Positions 1 through 10,500 of a stretch of 64,000 nucleotides of DNA are shown here, piece by piece. Both the position numbers and the translations under genes were made by a program. Every line of letters begins with the position of its first letter. Position 1 is the stretch's first letter. The notes beneath the pieces are model-generated. The model did no database searches and was not told where the DNA came from. It was given only the letters and a program-made list of their open reading frames with translations. This stretch comes from Lantana camara (taxonomy: Eukaryota; Streptophyta; Magnoliopsida; Lamiales; Verbenaceae): NCBI GenBank assembly GCA_037501455.1, contig CM074862.1:85149501-85213500 (forward strand). Direction: 5' to 3'.

Positions 1-3000
1 TAGGTTGCTCCCGCATTTTTGAGCCCGAAGGGCATGACTTTGAAACAGTAGACACCCAAGTGCACAATAAACGCAGTTTTGGGGCGATCCTCGGGCGCCA
101 TAAAGATTTGATAATATCCCTGAAAGGCGTCCATCATGCTCATGAGTTCACACCCGGCCGTAGAATCTACCAACTGATCGATCCTCGGTAGGGGGTAATG
201 GTCTTTGGGGCACGCTTTGTTGAGGTCAGTGAAGTCGTTGCACATACGCCACTTATTAGCGCTCTTTGGAACGAGCACCACATTGCAAAGCCACTCTGGG
301 TACAAAATCTCCTCGATGTACTGAGCATCAAGCAACTTACCAACCTCTTCTTCGATAACCCGTTTCCTAAAGCCATGAACGTCTCTCTTCTTCTGTTTGA
401 TGGGCTTGAAGGTTGGATCCACGTTCAGTCTGTGAACAATGACGCTCGGATCTATCCCTGTGAGATCAGAAGCTTTCCACGCAAAAACGTCTATATTCTC
501 CCTTAGGAAGTCGATCATCAAAACTTGCGAGGGCCCATCCAGGCTCGAGCCAATCTGGGTTGTTTTATCCGGATTCCCAGGCTCCAATTCGACGGTCAAA
601 AACTCCTCGGTGGGCTCAATCCGAACCTCCGGCCTCGGTGCTTCTAACGCTCGTTTCTTCCCAGTGAGCGTATTCCTGGGCTCATCTCCCTCGTTTTCTG
701 AGGAAGAACCCTCGACGGCCCCAGGTGGCCCTTTCTCCGAGCACTGAACGTCTCCAGGGGTCCTCCTTTTATTCTTCTTCCGGTACAGCTTGGCTCTTTT
801 ACGCTCGGGGCCATCTTCGTTTAGTTCTGGGAAATCAACGGATTTCTTAGTAGATCCAGCTTGAATGGACTGCTTGGGCTTGTGGCTGCGAAGCGAAAGT
901 ATGTAACACTCCCAAGCTTCTTTGACGTTACACAGAATTTCCCCAGTGCCCTCGGGGGTTGGAAACTTAACCTTTTGATGATAGGTGGAAATTACGGCCT
1001 TGAAATCCACGAGGGCTGGGCGCCCAATGATGATATTGTAAGGGAGATCCACCTCGACGACGGTGTACAGGACGCTCAACGTTTTTCGCTGTGGGGCGCG
1101 ACCAAAAGAGGTGGCCAAGCGAATCTGCCCGTGAGGGACAATCTCGGAACCTCCGAAACCTACAAGGGCAGTTCTGAGAGGTTCGAGGGGAATGTTGGTT
1201 ATGTTCATTTGTTGAAACGTTGAGTACGGGAGAACATTCACAGAGCTTCCACTATCAAATAAAACCCTCTTTACAGTGTGGTTATGAACGTCTAAACTAA
1301 CCACCATGGGACAGTCAGAGGTTTTTCCCGTCCCATGGGGGGTTACAACATGATCAAGATCTTTCTCTGTGAATCCTATGACGTCCCCCTCCTTCGAGCG
1401 CGATGAGCTGTCTACGGAGAGCACTGGGCGAAGGAGTGACGGGCTCTGGTTATAGCTCCGTACATGGCGGCGACGGGAAGCATTGGAGTCGCCCCCCGAG
1501 GGGCCTCCCGCAATCATGTGAATGACCGCAAAGGGCTGATTCTCCACGTCTACCCCTTTCCCCTTGTTGCGCTCGCTGGCTTCAGGGCGCTGGCGACGAG
1601 GACTACGAGAACGTGAGCGGCTTCTTCTTCTTTCGAGCGCCCGTCCTGCGCAATGTTCGTCGTATCCTTCCAGTACTTTTACAAACTCTTTGAGGTGCCC
1701 CCCAGCAATCAGCCGCTGAATCTCCTTCTCCAGGTGACGGCATTCGTTAGTGTCATGCCCCTTCTGCTTATGGAAAGCACAATACTTTCCCGAGCGCTTT
1801 TGAGCCTCGGTCTCTCTCAGCTTGGGCGGCCTTTTGAACAACTTCTGGTCCGCCAGGGAATAAACTTCGGCGATTGGGCGATTGAGTGGGACACGCTCGA
1901 GCCTCCGTGGGGGAGAGGAATGACGACGAGCGGGTATTGGGCTGCGGCGGTGACTTCGGTGGGGCTCCACTTTGTCCTCGTGGTTTCTGGTGGGGCGAGG
2001 GGCATTTGCCATCTTCTGTTCCCTCGCTATGTACATGTCCTCGAGGGTAAAGAAGGAGTCTGCAATCTCCCGAATTTCCATCAACGAACGTGGCTTCTTC
2101 TTGGCCACTTCCTCCACAAATTCTTTGCTGACGTAATGCTTCATGTTGATGGCACCGAACAGCACGTGCCTCAAAAAGTCCATCGAGGGCTTTTCTACTA
2201 GCAGAATCTCTTTGTTGAACCTCCCCATGAAGGACCGGAGGGTCTCGTTCGGCCCTTGGACTAGGCTATAAAGAGCGGTCGCGGCCGGGGCTGGTGCTTT
2301 CAGCGAATTGAAGTGGCTGACAAATGCATCCGTCAAGTCATAATACCCTCGGATTGAGCGCGGAGGGAGCTTTTTGTACCACTCTTGGGCCATTCCAGTG
2401 AGGGAAGTGACAAATACCTTGGCCCAGTAGTTGTCTGGATGGTCGTACAGGTGCATTAGATGCACGAAATGGTCCAGATGTTCGGCTGGATCCGTGGTTC
2501 CATCGTATCTGTTAATTGAAGAGGGAATTTTACCCTTCCCTGCGCGGGTCATTAGAACTTCCTCGACGAGGGGGGAATCGCCCACCATGATCCTGTAATC
2601 CCGCTCGTCGGGATCTTCATAGCTAGCCTCTCTTCTTCGGTGGGAAATGGGGCTGCGTGGTCGCCGAGCGTCTCTGGCCTTGGACCTCTCGTCCCCCTCA
2701 CGGGGGGCGTGAGACCGCGCTCGAGAGAGCTGCTCTACCACGTTTTGGAGCCCTCGAATTTGGTCTTGTACAGCTGCTAGCTGAGGGTCACCGACATTTC
2801 TGCGGTTTGCCCTCCTTGTGGCCCTTGACTGGACCTCTTCATCATTTCCGGCCGCCTCATCTCGAGGAACCCTGTCATCTCCGTCAACGGGTCGTTCTTG
2901 CTGGACCCTCGGTGGGGCTTCATTTTCTTGATTCGGAGCAGGTGGGGGAGGTTGTTGTGCCCGTAGAGCATTTTGGGCCATTGTCAAAGGATGTGCAGGG

Positions 3001-3524
3001 AGCCCGCCCAAGGGTGGGGCTATCCGAGCGCCCGCGTATGAAGGGAAATAAGCCATGGTGAAGTGCTCCCAGGCATTCTGTACAGCTTGGCTCTCGCACT
3101 GCGCGTACAACGCCTGAAGTTGTTGCGTAGTGAGTTGGGGCATCTCCACCCCCTGTATTTCCCTTGGCATTGCTAGAGGGAGGTTCAGTGTCCCCACTTG
3201 ATATGGAGGGACCAAAGGTATCATTCCCGGCGTTGTTCCAGGCATTACCCCGGGCTGCGTGAGCGCGTATCCTGGCGGCGGCATGGCCATAGGATATACG
3301 CCAAGATGGGAGGCAGGGACGTTTGAGGCGAAAGTTGGGGGGGGAGGATTGGAACCTGATCCTCCTGCTTCATTCCCAGTTGGGAGGGGTACAGTGGCAT
3401 CAACGTTTCCGGCCGCAAGGGGCGGTGCCCCTCCGGCGAGAACAGGGTTCTCAGCGTTTTCTCCGTTGGTGGGAGGAAGACCTCCCCTGTTCCCTAAAGT
3501 TCCAGATCTTGTGGCAGTAACCAT
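1..3524 (-). CDS. gag-pro-RT polyprotein of Ty3/gypsy element, C-terminal part off window
   Basis: This is the structural and enzymatic polyprotein of the retroelement. The start is the ATG at 3522-3524, which follows an in-frame TGA two codons upstream. I checked the same frame at 3524, 2981, 2456, 2144, 1742, 1208, 518 and 101, so there is no net frameshift. The order is: a Pro-rich N-terminus; an Arg/Glu-rich linker; the retrotransposon gag domain around residues 330-480 (WAKVFVTSLTGMAQEWY); a Cys-His knuckle (CAFHKQKGHDTNEC) near residue 585; an SR-rich stretch; an aspartic protease with D-S-G at 1248-1256 (about residue 757); and the start of reverse transcriptase (MSMMDAFQGYYQIFMAPEDR, then HLGVYCFKVMPFGLKNAGAT at the edge). 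The YVDD active site, RNase H and integrase would lie to the left. No terminator is seen because the frame runs off the window. Confidence 0.9.
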   Translation of the reverse strand, partial: MVTATRSGTLGNRGGLPPTNGENAENPVLAGGAPPLAAGNVDATVPLPTGNEAGGSGSNPPPPTFASNVPASHLGVYPMAMPPPGYALTQPGVMPGTTPGMIPLVPPYQVGTLNLPLAMPREIQGVEMPQLTTQQLQALYAQCESQAVQNAWEHFTMAYFPSYAGARIAPPLGGLPAHPLTMAQNALRAQQPPPPAPNQENEAPPRVQQERPVDGDDRVPRDEAAGNDEEVQSRATRRANRRNVGDPQLAAVQDQIRGLQNVVEQLSRARSHAPREGDERSKARDARRPRSPISHRRREASYEDPDERDYRIMVGDSPLVEEVLMTRAGKGKIPSSINRYDGTTDPAEHLDHFVHLMHLYDHPDNYWAKVFVTSLTGMAQEWYKKLPPRSIRGYYDLTDAFVSHFNSLKAPAPAATALYSLVQGPNETLRSFMGRFNKEILLVEKPSMDFLRHVLFGAINMKHYVSKEFVEEVAKKKPRSLMEIREIADSFFTLEDMYIAREQKMANAPRPTRNHEDKVEPHRSHRRSPIPARRHSSPPRRLERVPLNRPIAEVYSLADQKLFKRPPKLRETEAQKRSGKYCAFHKQKGHDTNECRHLEKEIQRLIAGGHLKEFVKVLEGYDEHCAGRALERRRSRSRSRSPRRQRPEASERNKGKGVDVENQPFAVIHMIAGGPSGGDSNASRRRHVRSYNQSPSLLRPVLSVDSSSRSKEGDVIGFTEKDLDHVVTPHGTGKTSDCPMVVSLDVHNHTVKRVLFDSGSSVNVLPYSTFQQMNITNIPLEPLRTALVGFGGSEIVPHGQIRLATSFGRAPQRKTLSVLYTVVEVDLPYNIIIGRPALVDFKAVISTYHQKVKFPTPEGTGEILCNVKEAWECYILSLRSHKPKQSIQAGSTKKSVDFPELNEDGPERKRAKLYRKKNKRRTPGDVQCSEKGPPGAVEGSSSENEGDEPRNTLTGKKRALEAPRPEVRIEPTEEFLTVELEPGNPDKTTQIGSSLDGPSQVLMIDFLRENIDVFAWKASDLTGIDPSVIVHRLNVDPTFKPIKQKKRDVHGFRKRVIEEEVGKLLDAQYIEEILYPEWLCNVVLVPKSANKWRMCNDFTDLNKACPKDHYPLPRIDQLVDSTAGCELMSMMDAFQGYYQIFMAPEDRPKTAFIVHLGVYCFKVMPFGLKNAGAT

Positions 3525-3610
3525 GATTCAAGACTTGGGTGTTACTTTTCAACTAGCTTTCAGCGGAAGAAACTGGCTATACCAAAGATGGTGGTGATGG
3601 TTTCCCACAG

Positions 3611-3619
3611 ACGGCGCCA
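3611..3619 (-). other. Primer-binding site, tRNA-Asp-like
   Basis: On the minus strand TGGCGCCGT follows the LTR end after four T residues. It matches the complement of the 3' end of plant tRNA-Asp over nine bases, as is common for Tat and Athila elements. The match to tRNA-Asp is from memory. Confidence 0.65.
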
Positions 3620-3623
3620 AAAA

Positions 3624-4482
3624 TGATGGTGCAAGAAATCTGGGTTTCCTAATGCAACAACACTTTAGAATTTGTATAAAAAGGGAAAGACCATCACAGG
3701 CAAGGGGGCCTCAGGATCTGGGTTTCCTTTTGAGCGTGGGTTCTTCCAGCTAGGATAACACCAAGAGTGCAAGCTACTAAGGTAGAGTTACTGTGGTGAG
3801 TGAAAAGCTTGAGAAGTTCAATGGAAAATGCCCAGAACAGTGTGTATGGTTTTTTTGCAGATCATCCCTTGGGAGAGAATGCATGGATTCTCTCCTATTT
3901 ATATGTTAGGGATGGGGGTAGAGGGGTAAATTGACCATGTGGTCCCAAACCTGTGTTGCCCTAACACGCGTCAGCTTTTGGTGGGGTGAGAATGACATCC
4001 CTGAAAAGGGTGACGGCGTGTCAGGTGCCCGGTACACAGTACCTTTGTGTCAGAGGTTGTTGACGAGGGCGACGCGGGAGACGGACCTAAGATCCTTTCC
4101 GCCGAGGTTCGGATCCAACGAAACGGGGTATGGATATGCCCGAGCGTTGGTGACGCTCGAAGAATGTATGGATGGCCTCCTCGCGGTATATGACCCTTGA
4201 GCGTCGAAATACCGAGCGTACTAGTGGGGCCCCCATGTGGGCGCTTCCCTGAGAAGGATAACCATGAGGGCCGCGATGCGAGCGTCAAACCCGTTGGTTA
4301 CGGCCCTTGATCTGAAGGGTCACCCGCTGACTGACGGATAACACTAACTGGCAATCGAGCGAGTGGAAGGCCCATGAGCCCATCAAGGCGAGCGCCAGGG
4401 CTCTGGTCAGCAGTGTGTTGCCACGTGGACGGCTCTGATTTGAGAATGATTTTTAGGCCTCATCATTATCCCTTAGGTGTCA
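3624..4482 (-). repeat. 5' LTR of the Ty3/gypsy element
   Basis: The inner edge is firm. Read on the minus strand, the LTR ends in CA just before a short T run and the primer-binding site. The outer edge is less certain. A terminal CA at 4481-4482 gives 859 bp, and CATCA at 4461-4465 (mirror of TGATG at 3624) gives 842 bp. GC-rich blocks and a central TATA box fit U3-R-U5. A related LTR lies at 61684-62479 in the same orientation and shares the phrase ttgccctaacacg. Confidence 0.75.
3891..3906 (-). promoter_or_regulatory. TATA box in LTR
   Basis: The minus strand reads ATATAAATAGG in the middle of the LTR, the usual place for the retroelement RNA polymerase II promoter at the U3/R border. 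Confidence 0.6.
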
Positions 4483-4637
4483 TAAGTTTTGTAGGTCGAG
4501 AAGAGCCTACTAATATAAATTTTTAACAGATCGGACTAAGGTAGCCGGTCAGCTCGATCATTTTTAGCAGATCAAATAAAAATAATATCAAAATTTGATA
4601 TTAATTTAAAAGATAGTATATTTAATATTACTCTACT

Positions 4638-4639
<2 letters not shown>

Positions 4640-4687
<48 letters not shown>
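4640..4687. repeat. (TA)n microsatellite
   Basis: This is an uninterrupted run of alternating T and A of almost 50 bases between the Ty3/gypsy LTR and the next inverted-repeat element. Confidence 0.9.
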
Positions 4688-4690
<3 letters not shown>

Positions 4691-4719
4691 AAAATAAATT
4701 GCGTCCACACATATATCAC

Positions 4720-5273
4720 TATACTGGAAAAAATACAATTTTGGTCCCACTAGACTGACTCGATATCACATTTGGTCCCGTACGATTTTTTGTTTACACA
4801 TTAAGTCCCATAAGAAATAATTTTGAACACATTGAATCCCGACCGTTAAATTTTTACTCTAAAAATGGGAGAAACGTTGTCTTAATGTTAATTTCAGCTG
4901 AGAGAGACTAAATTAACATGACGGTGGAGCTTAGATGACATTCTTTAATAAGATTTTCTAAAAAACATAAATACTAGTCCCCAAACAAAATTCTTTCTCT
5001 CTCTCATAAACATCCTTGAAGACAAAAATAAACAAAAGCCTTAAAATGACTAAACCCGAAGCTCCACATCAGATTAATTTAGTCTCTCTAAGCAAAAATT
5101 AACATTAAGATAACATTTCTCCCATTTTTAGAGTCAAAAGTTAATGGTTTGGACTCAATATGTTCAAAATTATTTCTTATGGGACTTAATGTGTAAACAA
5201 AAAAATTGTATAGGACCAAATGTGGTATTGAGTCAGTCTAGTGGGACCAAAAGTGTAATTTTTCCCACTATAA
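4720..5273. mobile_element. Foldback element with about 230-bp inverted arms (MULE-like MITE)
   Basis: The left arm (from about 4720) and right arm (to about 5273) are inverted copies. Both carry the blocks tttggtcccactagactgac, tttgtttacacattaagtcc and ctctaaaaatgggagaaa in the same order from the ends inward. The arms are about 230 bp with a short AT-rich centre and no coding capacity. Long terminal inverted repeats are typical of non-autonomous Mutator-like elements. The exact ends and target duplication are unclear because CACTATA occurs at both ends and may belong to either. Confidence 0.8.
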
Positions 5274-5733
5274 TACACAAAATTTTATGTGTTTATTTAT
5301 TGGTAATATACAAATATTTATTAAAAATTTATGTATGCATTCTTTAACAAATAAATAGGAAAATTATGACCGATTATATGAAGATTTTAATTGTGTGTGA
5401 GATTTTTTGACACAAAATACAAAGACTTTTAGTATTACTTCCCTATGTATTTATACTGTTAAATTTGATAATTGTTGTGGCTGAAGTAAAAGGACATAAA
5501 TATATAGTTTTTACTTTTTTTTTTTAAGTTTTAAAAAGGAGGGAAATAGAAAGAGAAAAAAAAATCTAAAAAAGAAGTGACAAGAGGATAAACCCAATTA
5601 ATTTCCCCCATTCCATCCCGCCTTAATTTAATTCTCTCTTAAAAAAGCACGTTCTCTTCTCATTCCAAAATTATTCAAAATCCAATTTTCTGCCTCAATT
5701 CTCCTAATACCTCCCCCTTGCTTTTCTTCCTCA
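5274..5733. other. AT-rich intergenic DNA
   Basis: No gene, RNA or clear repeat boundary is seen between the foldback element and the Helitron 3' end. Confidence 0.5.
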
Positions 5734-8150
5734 CTAGTAACTGGGGCACGTCGTCCCTACGTGCATAAGTAAAATCTGATTGTAAGTTGTCTTTGCATAT
5801 ATCTTACATACATGGACACAAAAATAATTTTTAGTTTGAATTATTTTTGGAATGTATCCTAACAACGAAAATTAATTTTTGGTTTAAATAGTTATTCTTG
5901 TAATATATCTCAGTAATGGGTGCACAATGTCCCTGTACATAAAAGTTTATTCCGGTGTAATTTATAAATAGTGAACATTTTTCTTTAAAATGAGTACACT
6001 TATAAAAATAGGTGGATAAAAACAAACAATAACACATTGTGACAGGTTAAATAAATAAATTTTGTTATCTAAAAGCTCTACATGTTTTTGTTTATCCTCT
6101 ACATCTCCTCTACGTATCTAAAGTCTAAACTATCATTTCTAGAACTCTACATATCTAAATCATCATTTCTAGATTTTCTACGAACTGCGTCATCTTATTT
6201 GTGGAATAAAACTTTGAATGCCTTAAAAAAAAAGAAAATAAAAGTTACGGCAAACAATGGTAAGAAAAACATATGTAGAGGATTGAGATATATCCTAGCA
6301 CTAATCCTTATCCTAAAAGTTAGGAATCTATGTTAAATCCTAAGAATTCTAATTTTGTTGGACTTTTATTTTTAATTTTTTAATAAAAATAAATAAAATT
6401 TTATTGAGAATTGTAAGAAAAAATTAATATAGTAAAAAATCTCGAAGGGTCCAGAAAAATAATGACATAGAAAATATTGTACAATGAATAAGCACCTAAA
6501 AAGAAATTATCACATAATGTAAATTGATTAAATAAATTATCTTATAAATTAGTCATTTAATTTTCCAAATCAAGTAAATGAAATGAATATGGTGAGTTTT
6601 ATGTCTATTTTTTTTTCTCTTGATAATTGACATTATTTATATATTAGGGATTCTAATTTCTCCCACCTCCTAATCTCCTCGAATTTTTTAGCCCATCTCT
6701 CTTATCCCGAAGAGAATTTTATTGAGAACATAGTAGAGAAAAATTAATAAAATACCCTAAAAGATTAGGGAGGGTTCAGAAAAATTTTGGTATAGAAAAT
6801 ATTGCCCTATAAATAAATATTTAAAAATAAATTATCACATAAGTGCAAATTGATTAAACAAATTATCAAACTACAAACATGGAGTAGACAAATTTTACAT
6901 AAATCATTCATTTTTTTTTTCTAAATTCTAGAAATGAAATGAACCTGGTGAGCTTGTTTTTATCTTTTTAGTGGCACGCTCCTGGAGGAGAAATAAATCT
7001 CATATTTACTATATCGCGCCAAACAAATTTCTCAAATTAAGTTTACTGTTCAATGGAAAAGATAATCTATTTTAGATCAATAGGGAAAAATGAAAAAATA
7101 ATAATAATTCTCCTTTTAAATTAATTCCCATTTCTCCACCCCTCCATTAAAGAATACTACCAAATTAAAAATTAGAATAAAACAATTGCAATATGTAGTA
7201 ATGGTGAATCAAGATACCTCTAATCGAGCAGGTCAGACATTGAAAGACCATTAACATTCTGTGGTAACCAATCACGAAGTTGGTTAATAGTCCTGCACTC
7301 ATGAAGCACTCTTAATATTTTAATAGAAATAGACAATATTTGGCTTCTATAAGCGTTTAACCGAGAACAAAGAGAAAATTATATACTTTGAATTTACCTA
7401 AAAACAGGGAAACGTTTGAATAGATGATTATCGGTTCTCAAGTTGAACACTGATTTAGCTGCAAAAATAAATGTGTAGAATTACCACAAATATGAAAATA
7501 ACTTTGTATCATTACTTCCTTACACACATAAATAATTTACTCCTCATAAAGCCAAGCACATAGGTACGTAAAAAATCAATGACAGCGTAAGAAATTAGAA
7601 AATAAGATCCTAGAATTTAAAGAACATATACAAAATACGAAAAGAAAATTTACTTGGGTAATCCCAATTCCCAAGGTACCTTGGTTGCAAGGCAAAATTT
7701 AGGAAACTACTAAATTCACGAAAACGACTTTCCAATAAACCAGCTCTTCTACACTTGTGGTTGTGCGTGTTTTGGGGTGAGACATGGTTCATAGATTTGT
7801 GCTTAAGAAAAAAATTCTAGTCCAAGCGTAATCTCAATTGATGGCCTAACAAAAATCTTAATAGCCTTGACGGTGAGAATGAGTTCTGAGAAGAAGGATG
7901 ATGGCCGAAAAAAATCTCAATAATGTGGATGAGTTTGAGAAGAAGGTGGGTCAATTAAAATCGTGAAGTTGGAGAGTTTGTAGGAACGTGGATTAATCTG
8001 AAATTGTGAATTTTCCAAAACAACCTTTAATCATATATAGATTTTTTAATGGTGTTGAGGGTACATCTGGAAAATCAAAAAATTGGTCTTGCAACTTAGA
8101 AAACTGCCGTTTGTGAGAGAAAAGACGCTTCTTTTTTTATATAGTATAGA
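5734..8150 (-). mobile_element. Helitron, non-autonomous, 2.4 kb
   Basis: The element reads right to left. Its 5' end, TCTATACTATATAAAAAAAG, begins at 8150. Its 3' end is CTAG at 5734-5737. A perfect 6-bp stem (5746-5751 with 5759-5764, 7-base loop) lies about eight bases inside the CTAG end, the standard Helitron terminal hairpin. The flanking bases are A (5') and T (3'), as expected for insertion between A and T. There is no Rep/helicase frame, so it is non-autonomous. Inside are exon-like pieces on the minus strand near 7610-7790 and 7200-7440, which may be captured gene fragments. I do not recognise their source. Confidence 0.85.
5743..5766 (-). terminator. Helitron 3' terminal hairpin
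   Basis: GCACGT and ACGTGC form a perfect stem around a seven-base loop just inside the CTAG end. This is the rolling-circle termination structure of Helitrons, not a transcription terminator. Confidence 0.8.
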
Positions 8151-8860
8151 TAAGTCATAACCGTCGGCGCCGCTCAAAGATTAATGGAAGTGAGTCTGGA
8201 AACTGGTAATGCTCGGTAAACAATTAACTAGTAATTTCAAATATTCAATAATGTTTTTTGCTATATTTTTCCTGCTCGACTCTTAGATATTTTATTGGTT
8301 CATGCTTGGGTCAATTGCTTTTGCTTTTTCATCAACTTTTTGTGGGTTATCTTTTAGGTGCCAACATCATTTGTTTCCTGCTGCAATCTGGATCTTCAAT
8401 TTTCAGTTAGCATGGTAATTTTCAATTAGCTTGATAACTGCATATAATTGTATTTGGCTGCCTGGAGCTTCACCTAATTGAATTTATGCTAGTTGATAAA
8501 TATGTTATTAATGTTTTGGTTTGTTCTCTATGTTGCAGGGACTGACAAAACTTGGTGAGATTATCCTCTAGCAGGCACAGAATTTCACTTCGCAGGGAAT
8601 GGAAAAGAAATGTTTAAACATCTTGTATTTTGTACAACATGAGCTTTAGTTGGTTTTGTTTTGATATTAGATTTTTAGGTCCTTTGATATTAGATATTTA
8701 GTCTAGGTAAGTATTAAATTTACATCATTTATATGCTACTTGGAATGTACGAAAGTTATTTGTTTAGTGATTGTTGTAATGTAAATTTCAGTATTTGTGT
8801 TTGTTTGATTGGATTTTATTTTACTTGGCCTAATAATTACGTGATTTGTAATTTATAATT
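8151..8860. other. AT-rich intergenic DNA
   Basis: No gene is recognised. A consensus-like splice acceptor (ttctctatgttgcag near 8525-8540) precedes an exon-like stretch with no long frame. It could be a gene fragment, but it has no recognisable homology. Confidence 0.4.
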
Positions 8861-9331
8861 TGTATATGGACTTATCTATCTATCTATCTAAAAAAGATAT
8901 CCACATATTTTTTCCTGAATATTGGTTGTTAAGCCAAAAATTAAAATTAAAAAATAAAATTATCGATAAAATTCAATCAAAAATACGTGGATATAGTTTA
9001 ATAATTAAAATTAAATGCAAAAGTTATCGATGGAAATTTAGTTAGAAATCTGTAGAAACATTTAATTTTAAATAAATAAATAAATAACTAATTTTGATGG
9101 ATATTCTGTGGAAAATAGTTATTAATCGATAAAATCAAGTGTACGACACTTTCACCAATTTTCTACAATTTTTCTACGGATTAGAATTGCGGGAAAATAC
9201 TGTCGCTAATCTTTAGATACCGACAAAGTATATTTTGTAGGTAAATCGTAGATAATCTGTTGATAACTAAATTTTTCTACAGAATATTTACGGATTTTTC
9301 AGTAGGTAATGAACAGTTTTTTTTTGTAGTG
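8860..9331. mobile_element. Right end of a CACTA-type element, left end not found
   Basis: A T-run followed by GTAGTG (9326-9331) is the complement of the CACTAC terminus of CACTA transposons. The preceding 250 bp hold repeated short motifs of the kind ttctacggat and tctacagaat in both orientations, like subterminal repeats. The end abuts kinase exon sequence at 9332. I found no matching CACTAC start to the left, so the element is truncated or its start has decayed. Confidence 0.5.
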
Positions 9332-9957
9332 CCTGCTGAGCACCACGTACTCGACTCCGGTTTATGTTTGGGCTGTTGGCTGTATTAGTATATTTGCGGA
9401 GATGGTGGATAAATGCGCTCTCTTTAAATGCCGCTTTGAAGAAGAAATTCTCTTCCAAATAGGCTGGTAATTTAACATCATTTGTCAGAAGTTTATTCAC
9501 TTTTCTTCATTTATTTATTTTTGGCTGATTGTAATTATAATGCTTTTGTGACTGACTTGAAGGATGAATGATGTCCTGGATGTGAGAGAGGGGGAAGAAG
9601 CCGAAGCAGCTTGTCGCCGAATTTCCCAAATGCAAACGGTAAATAATAAGAATTAAGCTGATTCGAATCCAGATTCGACATTTCTAAAGTTAATTCAGTT
9701 TAACAGTTACCATCTGCGCGGGAGCTTATGGATCTGGTTCCTGGCCTTGAAGAGGACGGATTGGATCTTCTTTCCGTAAGTTTTCAACTTTTTTGCTTCG
9801 GATCGATCAGGAAGGAAATGAGCTGAATTTGCAGAAAATGGTGTGTGTGAACCCAGAGAGAAGAATTACAGCAGTTGAAGCACTAAATCATCCATGTTTT
9901 GAAGATGTACAAATAACAAATCGTCATCCTTATTATGAACAGCTCAGCTGCACCTGA
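9332..9957 (+). pseudogene. 3' half of a CDK-like kinase gene (paralogue of 35222-36884)
   Basis: Four exon-equivalents match exons 5-8 of the intact CDK-like gene at 35.2-36.9 kb: 9332-9466, 9563-9638, 9707-9775 and 9835-9957. Exons 6 and 7 have exactly the same lengths (76 and 69 nt) and the splice sites are kept. This is therefore a DNA-level duplicate, not a retrocopy. The kinase N-lobe, catalytic loop and DFG are missing because the copy is cut at a CACTA-like end. The kept frame is open and stops at 9955-9957. Changes include a two-residue insertion after the WAVGC motif, and the otherwise invariant Asp of the DVW motif (DVWAVGC in the full gene) is Tyr here. It cannot make a kinase on its own. 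Confidence 0.88.
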
Positions 9958-10164
9958 AGCCGTGCTCAATTCCGCTATGATGAAAGAAGAGCTGTAAATG
10001 AAAACAATTAGGAACATACATCATAATATCATATTCCACATTCAACGACGACAACTTTGTAATTTTGTACTAATGTAGTTACACACAACATCAAATTCAA
10101 GTAGAATATAATTACATTGACTACCCTACTAGAAGGGCTGATTACAAATCAATTCATTTAAATT
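9958..10164. other. Flank of kinase pseudogene
   Basis: This probably contains the former 3' UTR of the kinase copy. Nothing else is seen. Confidence 0.4.
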
Positions 10165-10410
10165 GAGAAATTACATTTTAGTTCCTAACTTTTGGTTTTT
10201 GATAACCGTTTGTGTTCCTTAGGTTTCTGTTATGTCATTCCAAAAATATCCTCGATTTATTGTTAAATTCATAATTTATAAGGATTATTTTGTTAATTTT
10301 TGTAAATGTTAGGAATGATTTTGTAATTTTAGTCATATATTCAATGTAACACTCATCCGATCGTTAGGGACATAAGTGTACTTTTACAAATTTTGTTAAG
10401 AAACTTTAGT
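10165..10410 (+). repeat. Truncated copy of the MITE at 12207-12476
   Basis: From gaaattacattttagttcc onward the sequence parallels 12207-12430, including the blocks ttgttaaattcataattt and catatattcaatgtaa. Its right terminal inverted repeat is missing, and the sequence passes into the trnI-CAU-like segment instead. Confidence 0.7.
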
Positions 10411-10426
10411 CCATAGATCTCATGCG

Positions 10427-10452
10427 TGCATCCAGTAGGAATTGAACCTAAA

Positions 10453-10484
<32 letters not shown>

Positions 10485-10500
10485 ATTCAACCATGGATGC
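10427..10500 (-). tRNA. trnI-CAU: Plastid-like tRNA-Ile(CAU) copy in nuclear DNA (NUPT), probably not functional
   Basis: The minus strand folds as a complete cloverleaf of 74 nt. The acceptor stem is GCATCCA/TGGATGC, the anticodon loop CTCATAA carries anticodon CAT (plus-strand 10465-10467), and the T arm is AGGTTCAATTCCT. It closely matches my memory of plastid trnI-CAU, with about three substitutions (one in the D arm, two in the variable loop). About 35 bp upstream of its 5' end (gaggatcccccgctaa) also looks like plastid leader sequence, so the insert reaches to about 10535. A mitochondrial relative is possible. In the nucleus it would lack the lysidine modification that gives Ile identity. 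Confidence 0.8.

Larger units (their letters stand above)
1..4482 (-). mobile_element. Ty3/gypsy retrotransposon (Tat-like), left part outside window
   Basis: The element reads right to left: 5' LTR (about 3624-4482), primer-binding site (3611-3619), then one open gag-protease-reverse transcriptase frame from 3524 to the window edge. The second LTR and the rest of pol must lie beyond base 1. The protein style (gag, then a protease with a DSG triad, then an RT beginning with Tat/Ogre-like motifs such as FMAPEDRPKTAF) and the PBS resembling tRNA-Asp place it near the Tat lineage of plant Ty3/gypsy. The lineage is my inference from motif style. No stop was found in the 1,174 codons visible, so it may be a fairly recent copy. 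Confidence 0.9.

Noticed and set aside
198..3597. Several 60-180 codon frames on + at the left edge
   Set aside because: They are antisense shadows of the long Ty3/gypsy gag-pol frame.
10427..10500. Functional nuclear tRNA gene
   Set aside because: The CAU anticodon in an Ile-type body is plastid or mitochondrial style and needs organellar lysidine modification. Substitutions are present, so a NUPT is more likely.
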